Source: a virus. Taken from it: a DNA stretch of 42,476 bases. The stretch spans positions 1 to 42,476 of the IMG/VR virus record IMGVR_UViG_3300036770_004850; one strand, given 5' to 3'. Positions within the stretch are counted from its first letter, which is position 1; every line of letters begins with the position of its first letter. The notes below the pieces were generated by a model, which saw only the letters and a program-made list of their open reading frames with translations, was not told the DNA's origin and searched no databases. A program made the position numbers and the translations under genes. Below are positions 13,827 through 23,044 of this stretch, in pieces.

Positions 13827-13838
13827 CTATATGCATTG

Positions 13839-13871
13839 CTGTACGGGCTCTGTACGGGCTCTGTACGGTCA
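13839..13871. repeat. Three tandem 11-bp repeats (CTGTACGGGCT)
   Basis: Copies start at 13839, 13850 and 13861; the third ends in a variant (CTGTACGGTCA). The period of 11 bp is about one helical turn, so a protein bound to each would sit on one face of the DNA, 13 bp upstream of the -35. They may be activator sites or origin iterons. More GTACGG copies occur at 13885 and 14024. Confidence 0.7.
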
Positions 13872-13963
13872 CCAGATAGTCAGCGTACGGAAAAATACCT
13901 TTCTAGAATATGTCGAGAGGGTATCGTACAAAGAGAGACCACCTAGCGACCGTACACGGAGAC

Positions 13964-14008
13964 ATACTGTATAGACACGTCCTCTTTCCCCGTGAGCACA
14001 TACTGTAT
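13964..14008. promoter_or_regulatory. Pair of ATACTGTAT palindromic sites
   Basis: The odd palindrome ATACTGTAT occurs at 13964-13972 and 14000-14008, 36 bp apart start to start, both preceded by AC. The half-site resembles the TACTGTAT half of the E. coli LexA box, but no full LexA palindrome is present. They may bind a phage or host repressor. Confidence 0.4.
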
Positions 14009-14173
14009 GTCGTCACCACAGTTGTACGGTCTGTCCGTCCGTCCGGTCTGCCGATAGAGCTGTCACGCTACAACTGCCTCGCGCGTATACGCGAGATGCA
14101 CAGCCTGGAGATAACCTATGTGTCGTGTCGGACTGGGGATCCCGTATACTCCCCGATGGCCAGCCGAGACCAC

Positions 14174-14223
14174 GGATGGCATCTCCGTTGCGCTCGCGGG
14201 ATCGGGTGGCTATATAGGTAGCC
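14174..14223. repeat. Duplicated intergenic element, copy A
   Basis: About 50 bp immediately past the endolysin stop match the element at 40488-40535 upstream of the terminase genes, in the same orientation. They share an exact 17-base core (TCTCCGTTGCGCTCGCG) and GGGTGG. The element ends in a small hairpin (GGCTA-6-TAGCC here). Possible roles are a packaging or terminus site, a regulatory leader or a transcription end signal. Confidence 0.65.
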
Positions 14224-14254
14224 CAGCGCACTCAGAAACGCTTCCGGAGACGGC

Positions 14255-14635
14255 TCAATAAGACCAAATCGCCGGGGATTCTCTGATATCTAGGTGCAGG
14301 AATCGTCCGTTGCCCTTTTGCTGTACCCCGATACCCGTGAAATTATTATCAAGCGCTAATCTTAACAGGCTGATTGCTTCAGCGCCGCTTATTCCGATAT
14401 CGGCTGCAATGCCTTGTGAATGTGTCCCAGTGCCCGGGAATTGTTTGCCGCGTTCCGATGGGTGATTCGGACAGCGATAACCGCTAGTAATTACCATAGG
14501 TTTACCCCAAATCATTCGGAGCGATTGCAATCGACCCATGAATTCAGTCTGCATTAATGTTTTACTGCAGCCACATTTACAAGCGAATTCACTGCGGCTG
14601 AAATGTTTATAAACCGACCAATCCTCAACTATCAT
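14255..14635 (-). CDS. Endolysin, M15-type peptidase
   Basis: The 126-residue protein is a single Peptidase M15_3 domain. SGYRCPNHPS (51-60), H72 and D79 in THSQGIAADI and H114 in FLHLDI provide the zinc ligands (H, D, H) of D-Ala-D-Ala/L,D-endopeptidase enzymes. An N-terminal CKCGC cluster is typical of the family. It would cleave the peptide part of peptidoglycan at lysis. It has no signal peptide and lies directly downstream of the holin gene with an ATGA overlap, so holin-controlled release is expected. It is the last gene of the late block. A virion-associated M15 role is possible but less likely. Confidence 0.9.
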   Translation of the reverse strand: MIVEDWSVYKHFSRSEFACKCGCSKTLMQTEFMGRLQSLRMIWGKPMVITSGYRCPNHPSERGKQFPGTGTHSQGIAADIGISGAEAISLLRLALDNNFTGIGVQQKGNGRFLHLDIRESPAIWSY

Positions 14636-15036
14636 TTCGCAGCTACTCCTTTAGACTTCTCGTAGGTCCGCAAACCGCCAATACCTAACATGCCGCTTAG
14701 CACGACCCACAACAGGTCAACATCTACAGTTGGTGGGGCGGGCCAACCCTGTACGGCGGCAATCCAGGTCAACAACGGCTGGAGAAACACCGAGTAGGCG
14801 AAGCCTGCTACGCCCACCCAACCCGCCCCCGGACGCCATCCCGCCACCCAGATGCTCGGGTGTGCAGCCTCTTTAGCGTTTATTTCAAGTTGAGCGATAA
14901 CTTGTTTTAATTCCCCCTGCATCGCCATAGCAAGGAATTGGGCTTCTGCTTCTCGTTTCTTTTCCGGATCGGGCACGAAACGATCAAGAAGCGTTTTTCC
15001 GACGTCCAGCAGGGGGGCGAGGAATAGGGGGTTCAT
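14632..15036 (-). CDS. Holin, 3-TM family
   Basis: This 134-residue protein matches the phage/GTA 3-transmembrane holin family. It has a charged N-terminal coil (DPEKKREAEAQFLAMAMQGE), then the hallmark HPSIWVAGWRPGAGWVG leading into a first membrane segment (about 72-93). A second hydrophobic stretch lies around VDLLWVVLSGMLGIGG, with a basic C-terminus (RTYEKSKGVAAK). It would form membrane lesions that let the M15 endolysin reach the wall. It overlaps both neighbours through ATGA. I see no separate Rz/Rz1 spanin pair in the window. Confidence 0.88.
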   Translation of the reverse strand: MNPLFLAPLLDVGKTLLDRFVPDPEKKREAEAQFLAMAMQGELKQVIAQLEINAKEAAHPSIWVAGWRPGAGWVGVAGFAYSVFLQPLLTWIAAVQGWPAPPTVDVDLLWVVLSGMLGIGGLRTYEKSKGVAAK

Positions 15037-18000
15037 GGTAATGATGATCCTTCTCTGACATAAAGCAATGAATAGGTTGGTGACTCTGTTGCCGTTGAAC
15101 TTGTCCCTTTTACTATAACCCCCGTGTTGTAATAAGATATCACTGTGCCATTTTCAAAATTCGATGCACCCGTAGGATCATATTTTAGTTGTATGCTGCC
15201 TGGAGGAGACCCAGGGAAACCAGATGCTTGTACATATGAGAAACCACCGCCAACTCTCGCCAGTGATGCGTTTGCTTCATCTATCTCGGTGTCGGGGTCA
15301 TCTGGGGTAGTACCAATAATGTTTAGTGAATAACCATTTTGTTGTTCCACTATATATGTTATATACCTACCTGCAGCATTGGTGGTTGACGCATCCACAG
15401 CGAAACTATAATAAGTCGCTGCGTTAACTCCAGAATAAGTTTGTGATGGGTTCGATGGGTTTTGGTTAACTGCATTAATTGCCTCATTAACTATACTCAA
15501 AGTCGATGGGCCGTTATAAACTTGTCGTTTAAGAATGTAATACGGCCTGTCCACTTGTGTTCCATCAGTTCCGATGGGTTGATAAAAAGTATTTGGTGTT
15601 GTGAATGTACTAAATGACCCACCAGTGCCCAATTCATTTGGTGGATTAGATGCTGAAAAGAATGACAAAATTCCACGGATTTCTACAGTGCCGGGTATAT
15701 TAAAAAATGGATAAGTCGTTGCTGGACCATTCGGTGCTAGTGGTAAAGTGGTGCCTTCAACGTCCACCAAACCCGGAAACGCGCTTGCTGATTCAATAAC
15801 ACGAGCATCAACATAAAAAGAACCACCATTGAAAATAGTAGAAAATCCAAAGGTACCTACAATTTGAACAGCGATACCGGTGCTTCCACCCACACCGGAG
15901 ATAAATTCGACACCTATGACAATGTTTTGAGTAACATTTTCAATCACAATGTCTTTAAGTGAACCAGAGTAATTCGTGAATTTAACGGCAGCAGTTGGAT
16001 CGGTAAACACAACACTTACTGGTGAGGTGCTTTGACCAAAATACACTTCTTGTATTATGGTACCGACAATAGTACCTCCGGTCCCTGTGATGTTGAAAGT
16101 GACGGTAAATTTGGTGCATGGTCTAGGATTGTTAACGAATCCTATTAGTTTAGGGTTATTCCAATTTTGTCCTTGAAACTCGATCACGCAATCGTCACCG
16201 ACTTTAAAAGCAAAAGCGTTGCAATCGAGATACACAATGGGTACATTAGACAGTGTATTGGTTTGGTTTATGACAAGTCCCACCCCACTAAAATTAGCAG
16301 CGGTCGATCTGTCGTCATATAAAGTCAGATTCGCTGTATTGTTTTCGGTGTTTATTGATGTGATGGTGCCGCGACGATAAGTCGGCTTAAATTTTTGCCA
16401 CCCTGGCAGTATAGCTGCATTGAAGTAGGCTTGTGGCCCGGTCATGAAACTGCGCGACCTGAGTTTACCATCGGTCAAACTGGGCGCCCTGCCACCAGCA
16501 GCTATATTTATCGGTCGGGACGGTTCACCGGGGATTTCTATGGTAGCAACATTCCCGGTAGCATTCTCCGTATAATCGACACACCAAGCATCCGTATCAT
16601 AAATCGCTGGTATATTGTTTATTCTAACGATTTCTTTCAAAAGACTCAAAGATTTCAGTTTCAAATAACTTAATGCGTTAAATATAAAAGCATAAACTTC
16701 CGACAATCTAGCGCTTTCGACTTCTATAGCTAACAATCTATCGGATAAATTTTGCGGTAATTTTTCAATTTGAATTAAGGCTATGTCCTGTTGGAATACT
16801 TGTATTGTTGCATAGCCCTGATTCAGGAAGAATGTTTCGGTTTTAATAATCTCTAATGCGTCTTTATATTCATTTTGTGCTGGAGTTAATATGTCATTTC
16901 TAAATGTAGTAATTTCGCTTTCTTTGTCGGTCAGTAATGGCTTGGATATGTCGTATTCAAGAAATGTAGCGTTTAGTGTGTCTATGTTAAAGTCTATCTT
17001 CGTTTTAAGATCTATTAGTTCTTTATAAAAAGTACGAAGATACAAAAAATTCGTAGAATAGGCGACTTTAGCATCCGACATGTTTGACAAGCCGGGAGCG
17101 AAAACTTCTGGGTATATTGCGACACCAGTACCAGTCCCAAATGTGGTTTCTATAGCTGCTGGTAATCCATAACCTTTAAGTTGGGCCAAAGCTTCCAAAT
17201 GGTTAACTATCCTTAATCTATTTTCAAATATCGAGAAAGCACACTTATAAAGCAACCCACTGTTGGCATAAAATTCTTTTTCGTTCGTGCTCAAATAGTT
17301 ATTCAGGTCGTCTATGAATGCATCCACTACCTCTACATCACTTATGACACCCGACCTGATGTCGTTCAGCGTAGCTAAAAGCGGGATGTCACACAATGAA
17401 GAAAGTACGGTATATTCAGGATCAGTAAAATCATTAATTAGGCTATCGGCAACGATGCTCGCTTGTGTCGTGCCGTTATAAACTTCTATCAGAGCGGTTA
17501 GATTGGCAGGTGTACCGAGACCGTACAATTCGTAAATATAATTGGTGGCTGCGTCTTGTATATCTGCTTCGAGAGCAAATTGATTCGTATTAAACTGACT
17601 GAATTTCAGGGCTAAAGATTTGCTAGAAATTAATTCGACTATTTCGTCTATGTCGACACCAACTGGATAACCTAACGCCTCAGAAATGGCGCTCTTTAAA
17701 TTAACTGGAGCATTCTGAACATAAAGTACAGAATCTGTTACTATTGATTCATATGTATCTATATCTTCTTCGGCTTTATCCCAAGTGGTTTTATCAAGTT
17801 CTAAAGCGCTTTCAAAAATCGCGATTTGTTCTTCTAAATTTTGTATATTTTGTAGAAGTATATCTCGTTGGACCACCAAAGCGTCATATTCTACCTTTTT
17901 CTGATTAAGAAAAGTTTGTAAAAGAAAAGCGTTTGCTCCAGCCTGTTGAACTATATCATTCTGAGCATCTACTGCAGCTATCACACCATCCAATGTGGAT

Positions 18001-18260
18001 TGAAGTGCGGCTATTCTAGACTTTCGGTCTTCTTCATAAATTTGAATTTCTGCTAACAACAGATTCAACTCGAATGCTACGGCATCTATGTCTGCTTGGA
18101 CTGGGACTAATTGGTTCTCTAATACTGTTATTTCTGCTAGTAGCTTGGAACGTTCTACCTCTAGGGCGGCTATTTTAGATGCTTTAATTTGTGAGCCGAC
18201 ATCGACTTCGATTCGGTATTTACCTGCACCATAATTACCAATTATTTTTGCCTTACCCAT
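15033..18260 (-). CDS. Large tail protein (tail tip/fibre), 1075 aa
   Basis: The N-terminus (MGKAKIIGNYGAGKYRIEVD) is a short beta element followed by long helical coiled-coil segments to about residue 560. A conserved central part follows. The stretches GNVATIEIPGEPSRPINIA, LPGWQKFKPTYRRGTITSI and VPIVYLDCNAFAFKVGDD recall a family of siphovirus tail proteins encoded after the tape measure. From about 740 the sequence becomes Gly/Thr/Asn-rich beta structure, as in receptor-binding fibres. It probably forms part of the tail tip and contacts the host. It overlaps the LamG-containing protein by one base and the holin by ATGA. The exact role is inferred from size and place. Confidence 0.75.
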   Translation of the reverse strand: MGKAKIIGNYGAGKYRIEVDVGSQIKASKIAALEVERSKLLAEITVLENQLVPVQADIDAVAFELNLLLAEIQIYEEDRKSRIAALQSTLDGVIAAVDAQNDIVQQAGANAFLLQTFLNQKKVEYDALVVQRDILLQNIQNLEEQIAIFESALELDKTTWDKAEEDIDTYESIVTDSVLYVQNAPVNLKSAISEALGYPVGVDIDEIVELISSKSLALKFSQFNTNQFALEADIQDAATNYIYELYGLGTPANLTALIEVYNGTTQASIVADSLINDFTDPEYTVLSSLCDIPLLATLNDIRSGVISDVEVVDAFIDDLNNYLSTNEKEFYANSGLLYKCAFSIFENRLRIVNHLEALAQLKGYGLPAAIETTFGTGTGVAIYPEVFAPGLSNMSDAKVAYSTNFLYLRTFYKELIDLKTKIDFNIDTLNATFLEYDISKPLLTDKESEITTFRNDILTPAQNEYKDALEIIKTETFFLNQGYATIQVFQQDIALIQIEKLPQNLSDRLLAIEVESARLSEVYAFIFNALSYLKLKSLSLLKEIVRINNIPAIYDTDAWCVDYTENATGNVATIEIPGEPSRPINIAAGGRAPSLTDGKLRSRSFMTGPQAYFNAAILPGWQKFKPTYRRGTITSINTENNTANLTLYDDRSTAANFSGVGLVINQTNTLSNVPIVYLDCNAFAFKVGDDCVIEFQGQNWNNPKLIGFVNNPRPCTKFTVTFNITGTGGTIVGTIIQEVYFGQSTSPVSVVFTDPTAAVKFTNYSGSLKDIVIENVTQNIVIGVEFISGVGGSTGIAVQIVGTFGFSTIFNGGSFYVDARVIESASAFPGLVDVEGTTLPLAPNGPATTYPFFNIPGTVEIRGILSFFSASNPPNELGTGGSFSTFTTPNTFYQPIGTDGTQVDRPYYILKRQVYNGPSTLSIVNEAINAVNQNPSNPSQTYSGVNAATYYSFAVDASTTNAAGRYITYIVEQQNGYSLNIIGTTPDDPDTEIDEANASLARVGGGFSYVQASGFPGSPPGSIQLKYDPTGASNFENGTVISYYNTGVIVKGTSSTATESPTYSLLYVREGSSLP

Positions 18261-19513
18261 TACACCCTCTCGCCGACTTCCATAAAACTATCTTCGATTG
18301 ATACATAATAATTGATATAAGAAACAACAAAATTCCTGTTATCAGCGATCGCTCTCTGTGCTGGTCTCAAAAGCCAATCTATTGAACAACGCACCCGGAC
18401 ACCACCAGTCGTAACTGAAATGGACCGTATTTCTTGTAATGTTCTATTGAAAGCTGCATCTGGTTCTTCATTTTCCGCGAACCCAGTCAAGTACCCACTT
18501 AAGGTAGCCGTATATCTAAATGGACCTTGATCGAATGTAATTGATTCGAGCGGTGCTCGAGCCATTTCATATTCAAAATCATCACCAGACAACGTTTTAC
18601 TAGTACGGTATATAACAAACTCAGTAGCAGCTTCTATTTCTTCTACGTAATTAGTTACCGCTGGTACGACACATTGAACATAATTGGATTGTATAGTTTG
18701 AAGGGTAGCTTGCCAAGAGGATATAGGCACCCTAACAGGACCGCTTGGCGTTATTAAATCCATTACATAATATATTGTGGAATCGGGTTTTAATAAACTA
18801 GTAAAATCAAATAAATTAATAAGAGAGGGGGCACCCAGAGGCCCAGGAACATCCAAATAAGATGTTATAGGTGGACCTGCGGTATCATAAGGAGCAGTCG
18901 GCGGCGTGAAATCCGCAGTCCAAACAGCCCCGCTAACAACTCTTATTTCATCTAAATAACCATTAAATGCTTCACCAGCGTTAGCGGAGTTATAACCTAT
19001 ATATAATGGGGTGGTTGCATTAATGTTTTGGGTACTAGCGCCGTTTCCGGAAGTTACTCCGTTTAAGCGCATCACCAAATTACCGCTGGCACGAACTACA
19101 CTAATATGATGCCAAGTATTTAAAGCTATACTTGGAATTTGGAAAAATTCGGCACCACCTAACAATAATTCAATACCACCAATTCCGGGGTGCATCCGTA
19201 TATTTATACGCCCGTCACTGAAAAAACCGTCAAACCGCCCTATAATCACGTCATAATTATCAATAACGGATACGCGCAACCAAAAATCGATAGTAAAGTC
19301 ACCAGTACCGAAATTAAAATCGGTAGAACTTGGAACAGTTAGGTAATCACCATCACCGTCGAATTGAATACTGGTAGCACCAAATTTGGCTGTTGTGTTT
19401 TCGTGATGTACGTTACCAAATGCTGAGATCGTGCGAGCGGAATCAGACGAATCTACAAATGTAGTTGACCCATCTGTAGTGTCAGAATGAATTAAAAGTA
19501 AAGTGGTGGTCAC
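18260..19513 (-). CDS. Tail protein with LamG/concanavalin-like domain
   Basis: Residues about 30-205 form a LamG-like lectin domain. Recognisable pieces are SIQFDGDGDYLTVP, FTIDFWLRV, NTWHHISVVRASGNLVMRLN, PLYIGYNSANAGEAFNGYLD and DEIRVVSGAVWTADFTPP. These domains bind carbohydrate and occur in phage tail proteins. The C-terminal half (about 215-417) is a different module ending in VSYINYYVSIEDSFMEVGER, probably the part docking to the tail. The first residues MTTTLLLIHSDTTDGSTTF belong to the lectin start. It lies between a small tail protein and the large tail-tip gene, suggesting a role in adsorption to a surface glycan. Confidence 0.85.
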   Translation of the reverse strand: MTTTLLLIHSDTTDGSTTFVDSSDSARTISAFGNVHHENTTAKFGATSIQFDGDGDYLTVPSSTDFNFGTGDFTIDFWLRVSVIDNYDVIIGRFDGFFSDGRINIRMHPGIGGIELLLGGAEFFQIPSIALNTWHHISVVRASGNLVMRLNGVTSGNGASTQNINATTPLYIGYNSANAGEAFNGYLDEIRVVSGAVWTADFTPPTAPYDTAGPPITSYLDVPGPLGAPSLINLFDFTSLLKPDSTIYYVMDLITPSGPVRVPISSWQATLQTIQSNYVQCVVPAVTNYVEEIEAATEFVIYRTSKTLSGDDFEYEMARAPLESITFDQGPFRYTATLSGYLTGFAENEEPDAAFNRTLQEIRSISVTTGGVRVRCSIDWLLRPAQRAIADNRNFVVSYINYYVSIEDSFMEVGERV

Positions 19514-19533
19514 ACCTATTCCCCGCCGCGTTG

Positions 19534-19920
19534 TTACCCAATAGTAGCACTAACTATAGTTATTTCTGAATTGATTAAAACATTTAATGAATTTAACACC
19601 AATTTACCGCTAACTGATGATGTCCCAGCGACTGCAGGTATAGATAGATGAACAGTACCAGTACTGTCACATAATTCACCATAAGCTGCCGTTCCTGTAG
19701 CTATTGTGGTAGCAACTTGGGCTGTAATAGTCAAAATACCCGTAACTGCAGACACTGTGCCACAGGGATCAGCTAATGGAACTGTAACTAATAATACATC
19801 GGAAGCATCACGTATCTTTAAAGTACCGTTTGAAGCACCAGCGTCGATTAAATCACGAAAAGAAAGATGCGCGGCTTCTTTGGCGGCGACTGAATAAGTA
19901 GCGATGGTCGGGACTGCCAT
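19534..19920 (-). CDS. Small conserved tail-region protein, 128 aa
   Basis: The 128-residue protein is rich in Ala, Thr, Ser and Val and predicted mostly beta. The plan SFRDLIDAGASNGTLKIRD, then VTVPLADPCGTVSAVTGILT and an end with LVLNSLNVLINSEITI, recurs in small phage proteins encoded among tail and fibre genes. I know no function for it. A virion decoration or fibre-accessory role fits the place. It is separated from the neighbours by short gaps (20 bp and 26 bp), unlike most genes here. Confidence 0.7.
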   Translation of the reverse strand: MAVPTIATYSVAAKEAAHLSFRDLIDAGASNGTLKIRDASDVLLVTVPLADPCGTVSAVTGILTITAQVATTIATGTAAYGELCDSTGTVHLSIPAVAGTSSVSGKLVLNSLNVLINSEITIVSATIG

Positions 19921-19946
19921 TTCGGAAACCTTTGTAGATGGGTGCG

Positions 19947-20309
19947 TTAGATCGAAATTTTGGCTTTAACTAATAGTGATAGAACACCAGTTGTTTGATT
20001 GCTCGTATACTTTTCGGGAACGGCAGTGAAAACACCATCAACAATAGAAACATTTAAGAGACTGTTCAACCTGACAATTTTTTCGATTTTCTTTTCTAAT
20101 TCGGTCGACTCGTTCAACCAAGACAAACTTATTGTTCTATCCGAGTAACTAAAACCGAAATCATTAAAAACAGAACTGCCATCTAAAGTGGCAATTCTAG
20201 TAACCCGTCTTGAATACCCACCATAATCAGTATCCGCGTTGAGTAGATTTATTACCAACGGTTCGTCACCATTATATACAACTGGAGATAAAATGGCCAA
20301 CATGCTCAA
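19947..20309 (-). CDS. Tail-region protein directly downstream of the tape measure
   Basis: The 120-residue protein overlaps the end of the tape-measure gene by ATGA. It contains SPVVYNGDEPLVINLLNADT and YGGYSRRVTRIATLDGSSVF, a start I recognise from proteins found after the tape measure in related siphoviruses. The remainder is beta-rich, with a short helix TELEKKIEKIVRL. By position it may correspond to a distal-tail or tape-measure-interacting protein. That is inference; no characterised homologue comes to mind. Confidence 0.7.
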   Translation of the reverse strand: MSMLAILSPVVYNGDEPLVINLLNADTDYGGYSRRVTRIATLDGSSVFNDFGFSYSDRTISLSWLNESTELEKKIEKIVRLNSLLNVSIVDGVFTAVPEKYTSNQTTGVLSLLVKAKISI

Positions 20310-23044
20310 GTACCACCCAATAATAAATCAAGACCATCAGCGGCAACGCGAACTTGGATAGTTCTGAGTATTTCCCACATAAAAGCTTCGAGATGCGGCT
20401 GAAGTCCAGCACCATCAATTTTGATCAGAGAAGCACCAGACTGTATTGCAGCGGTTTTTGCAGTGATACTCGCTATCTGGGCTTCAGTCAAAGATTTTTG
20501 TAAATCAAATGCGTCTTGTCGCAGTTTGTTTTCTTTATCTACTTGTTCTTTCAGGATGTCGAAACCAGCGTCAGTCCGATCACGGACACCAGAAGCGAAC
20601 GCACCGCCAGCACCGAAAATCGAGGAAAGAACGTTTCCAGTTGATTCAATGGTCCCTTTTAAGGAATCGAAAATCCCCTCTAGAATTTTAGCATTCGCTT
20701 CTGCCTCAGCTATTTTAAGCTTAACAGTGGCTTCAATTAATTTAATTGACTGATCTTTGGATAAAGCTTGAAGCTTTTTCTGGTAGCTATCGGCTTTTCC
20801 TTTTAACTCATCAAGAACACTGCCTTTCTTTTTTAGACCGGCATTGTCTTGTGATTTAGTGTTAAGATTCTTAAATTCGTCTTGAAGTTTAAATACTTTT
20901 GTAAGAACACCATCTTGCGCTAGTTGAAGAGTACCATAAGCACTAGTCGCTTCTTCAGCTGTGATTTTACCATTAGAGTAGGCAGTGGATATGGCTCCTG
21001 AAAGAATGTTGATGCCTTCAGGATTGTCGACGAATTTTCGAAGATTCGTATTCCAAACTGTGAAGAAGTCGTCGCTGTTTACAGCTGGATTAGTGGCTAA
21101 TTCGTTGAAGGCGTCTTTTATCTTGCCGAGGTCATCCAGGCGTTGTTTAGATCCCAACACCTGGAAAGCTGAATTCGCATCCTTAACATTATCACTTAAT
21201 TCTTTAGCTTTTTCACCAGCTTTTTTAAGAGCGTCTTCGGTTTTCTGAATCTCAATGGCTACATCAAGACCCTCGAATTCGTTAAGATATTGGAAAGCGG
21301 GACTAAGTAAATCTTCAGGTGCGGTGCCAGTACCGCCGGATGAAATTCCGTTTGCCAGAGCATCTACAATGTCGCCGCCTAAATTTTCAGCTGCGGTGGT
21401 TGCTTGATTCGCTGCGGATCCACTATCACTAAATAAATCAGAGATCGCGGTCGATATTGTGTTTTTTAAAGGCTGTAAATTACCATCTGTAAAAGCGACT
21501 TTTATCGCATTACTGAAATCCCCCTGAAAAAGACCAGCAAAACTATTTAAAACATCTTTTATTTCTTGTGTCGGGGAAAGGTTGGTAAGAGCGTTTTCAA
21601 GAGCTGTGGATATAGCACTAGCTGCACCCGAAAAATCACCGTCTGTGATCTTTTTAACTATGTCACCAATTAATCCATTGGATATACTCTCGCCAATAGA
21701 AGTTATCGTTGACAAAACTGGGATTAAATTGATGTCTTTAAATGCCGATTCAAGTTCTGTGACTATTAAATCAATGGCTGTGCCGAAATCGCCTTTGGAC
21801 AGAGCGTCAGCAATGTCAGGTAAAACACTATTAGCCACACGGTCACCGAGATCCTTAGCTGCTTGCAAAAGATCGGAACCAGGGCCATAATTACTAAAGA
21901 AATCACCGACCTGCTTAAGAGCACCTTCAAAATCACCAGCGGCTAGTTTCGTAGCTAATTGACCTATGAAAGAATCAGCGATCCCTTCACCTATGTCAGC
22001 CACCGTCTGGATCAGTGGCGATAAATTAACGATTTCAAAAGCTCTATTAACAAAGTCAACTAATGTTTCAATAGAAGCTAGCCAATCTTTGTCTTTTATG
22101 TACCCAATTAAATCGGGTATTAATTCAAGTGCAATTAAATCAGAAAGAGTAGAAATTGCATCGATCAGTGAAGATCCGGGGCCGTAATTCTTGAATACAT
22201 CCGGGAGTTTATCCAGAGCATTTTTTAGGCCATCGCTGATGGTACTGAATAAAAGCTCGTAATTTTCCTTTTCAATTAAATCTGAAATGTCAGTTATGAA
22301 ATCTTTGAAATCTATTATATTTTCATTGGCTGTTTTGATCGCGCCAGAGGCAGCATCGAATATCCCAACTAAAACATCTTTTACACCAAGGTCACCGATA
22401 TTACCTAATAACAAAGTTAATTCGTTATCGAGGCGACCTATAGCCGCAGTTAAAGTCTTTACTTCTTCCGAGCCATCACCGTATCTACTAATCAGAATAT
22501 CAGCTACACCATCGAGAACCTCAGATGTGATTTTGCCCTGTTCTACTAATTTAAAAAATTCATCAACAGTAACGCCCGCTGCTTGGGCGAAAATCGGAAC
22601 AGCTCCTGGGATCGCATCACCCAACTGACCACGAACTTCTTCAAGCGATACTTTACCTTTAGACGCTATCTGTTCAACAGCTTTTAATGCCCGCTCAGCT
22701 ACGACACCATCTAAACCTAACTTACTGGCGGCTGAGGCTATACCTAAAAACAGTTTGTCAGTGGTAGCACCCTCAATATTGGTACCTTTAACCGCTTCTA
22801 GTAATTTCGCGTACGCCCCACCGAGTGGGATAATATCTAAACCTAGATTGTAAGAAGATTTTTTTAATAAATCAAACTTCTCACTAGCTTCAAACGAACT
22901 TGAAGTAACTAAGTCTAATTTGAATTTTAGACTATCTACTTGTTTGTTAACATCAACAAAAGTGTTGATGAACTCAGAAGCTTGGCTGCTGGCAAAAGTA
23001 ATCTCTATTATTCTAGATATGGCTCCTGCCGCTACCGTTACCAT
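20306..23044 (-). CDS. Tail tape measure protein
   Basis: This is a 912-residue, almost all-helical protein. The N-terminal 200 residues carry the tape-measure domain (for example KAVEQIASKGKVSLEEVRGQ, LGDAIPGAVPIFAQAAGVTV, EFFKLVEQGKITSEV), which recurs in siphovirus tape measures. Residues about 285-495 contain four related blocks with motifs such as GEGIADSFIGQLATKLAAGD, SVLPDIADALSKGDF and NGLIGDIVKKITDGDF. At about 1.5 Å per residue the tail would be roughly 140 nm long. The gene follows the two tail assembly chaperone frames, which overlap its start, exactly the order expected. The C-terminus is helical with amphipathic stretches. Confidence 0.92.
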   Translation of the reverse strand: MVTVAAGAISRIIEITFASSQASEFINTFVDVNKQVDSLKFKLDLVTSSSFEASEKFDLLKKSSYNLGLDIIPLGGAYAKLLEAVKGTNIEGATTDKLFLGIASAASKLGLDGVVAERALKAVEQIASKGKVSLEEVRGQLGDAIPGAVPIFAQAAGVTVDEFFKLVEQGKITSEVLDGVADILISRYGDGSEEVKTLTAAIGRLDNELTLLLGNIGDLGVKDVLVGIFDAASGAIKTANENIIDFKDFITDISDLIEKENYELLFSTISDGLKNALDKLPDVFKNYGPGSSLIDAISTLSDLIALELIPDLIGYIKDKDWLASIETLVDFVNRAFEIVNLSPLIQTVADIGEGIADSFIGQLATKLAAGDFEGALKQVGDFFSNYGPGSDLLQAAKDLGDRVANSVLPDIADALSKGDFGTAIDLIVTELESAFKDINLIPVLSTITSIGESISNGLIGDIVKKITDGDFSGAASAISTALENALTNLSPTQEIKDVLNSFAGLFQGDFSNAIKVAFTDGNLQPLKNTISTAISDLFSDSGSAANQATTAAENLGGDIVDALANGISSGGTGTAPEDLLSPAFQYLNEFEGLDVAIEIQKTEDALKKAGEKAKELSDNVKDANSAFQVLGSKQRLDDLGKIKDAFNELATNPAVNSDDFFTVWNTNLRKFVDNPEGINILSGAISTAYSNGKITAEEATSAYGTLQLAQDGVLTKVFKLQDEFKNLNTKSQDNAGLKKKGSVLDELKGKADSYQKKLQALSKDQSIKLIEATVKLKIAEAEANAKILEGIFDSLKGTIESTGNVLSSIFGAGGAFASGVRDRTDAGFDILKEQVDKENKLRQDAFDLQKSLTEAQIASITAKTAAIQSGASLIKIDGAGLQPHLEAFMWEILRTIQVRVAADGLDLLLGGT

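Larger units (their letters stand above)
13756..14254. other. Main intergenic region between early and late blocks
   Basis: No convincing gene lies in these roughly 500 bp. Contents from left to right: a short inverted repeat CTATA-CTC-TATAG at 13775-13787, the strong minus-strand promoter, three tandem 11-bp GTACGG repeats plus dispersed GTACGG/CGTAC copies (13885, 13950 and 14024 areas), two ATACTGTAT palindromes, a perfect 12-bp palindrome CGCGTATACGCG at 14082-14093, and a roughly 50-bp element repeated near the terminase. The density of repeats suits a replication origin and/or early control region. The end of the late operon must also lie here, but I see no T-rich terminator. Confidence 0.6.

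Noticed and set aside
13964-14008. Complete LexA box
   Set aside because: Only half-sites match; the other half at the needed spacing is absent.
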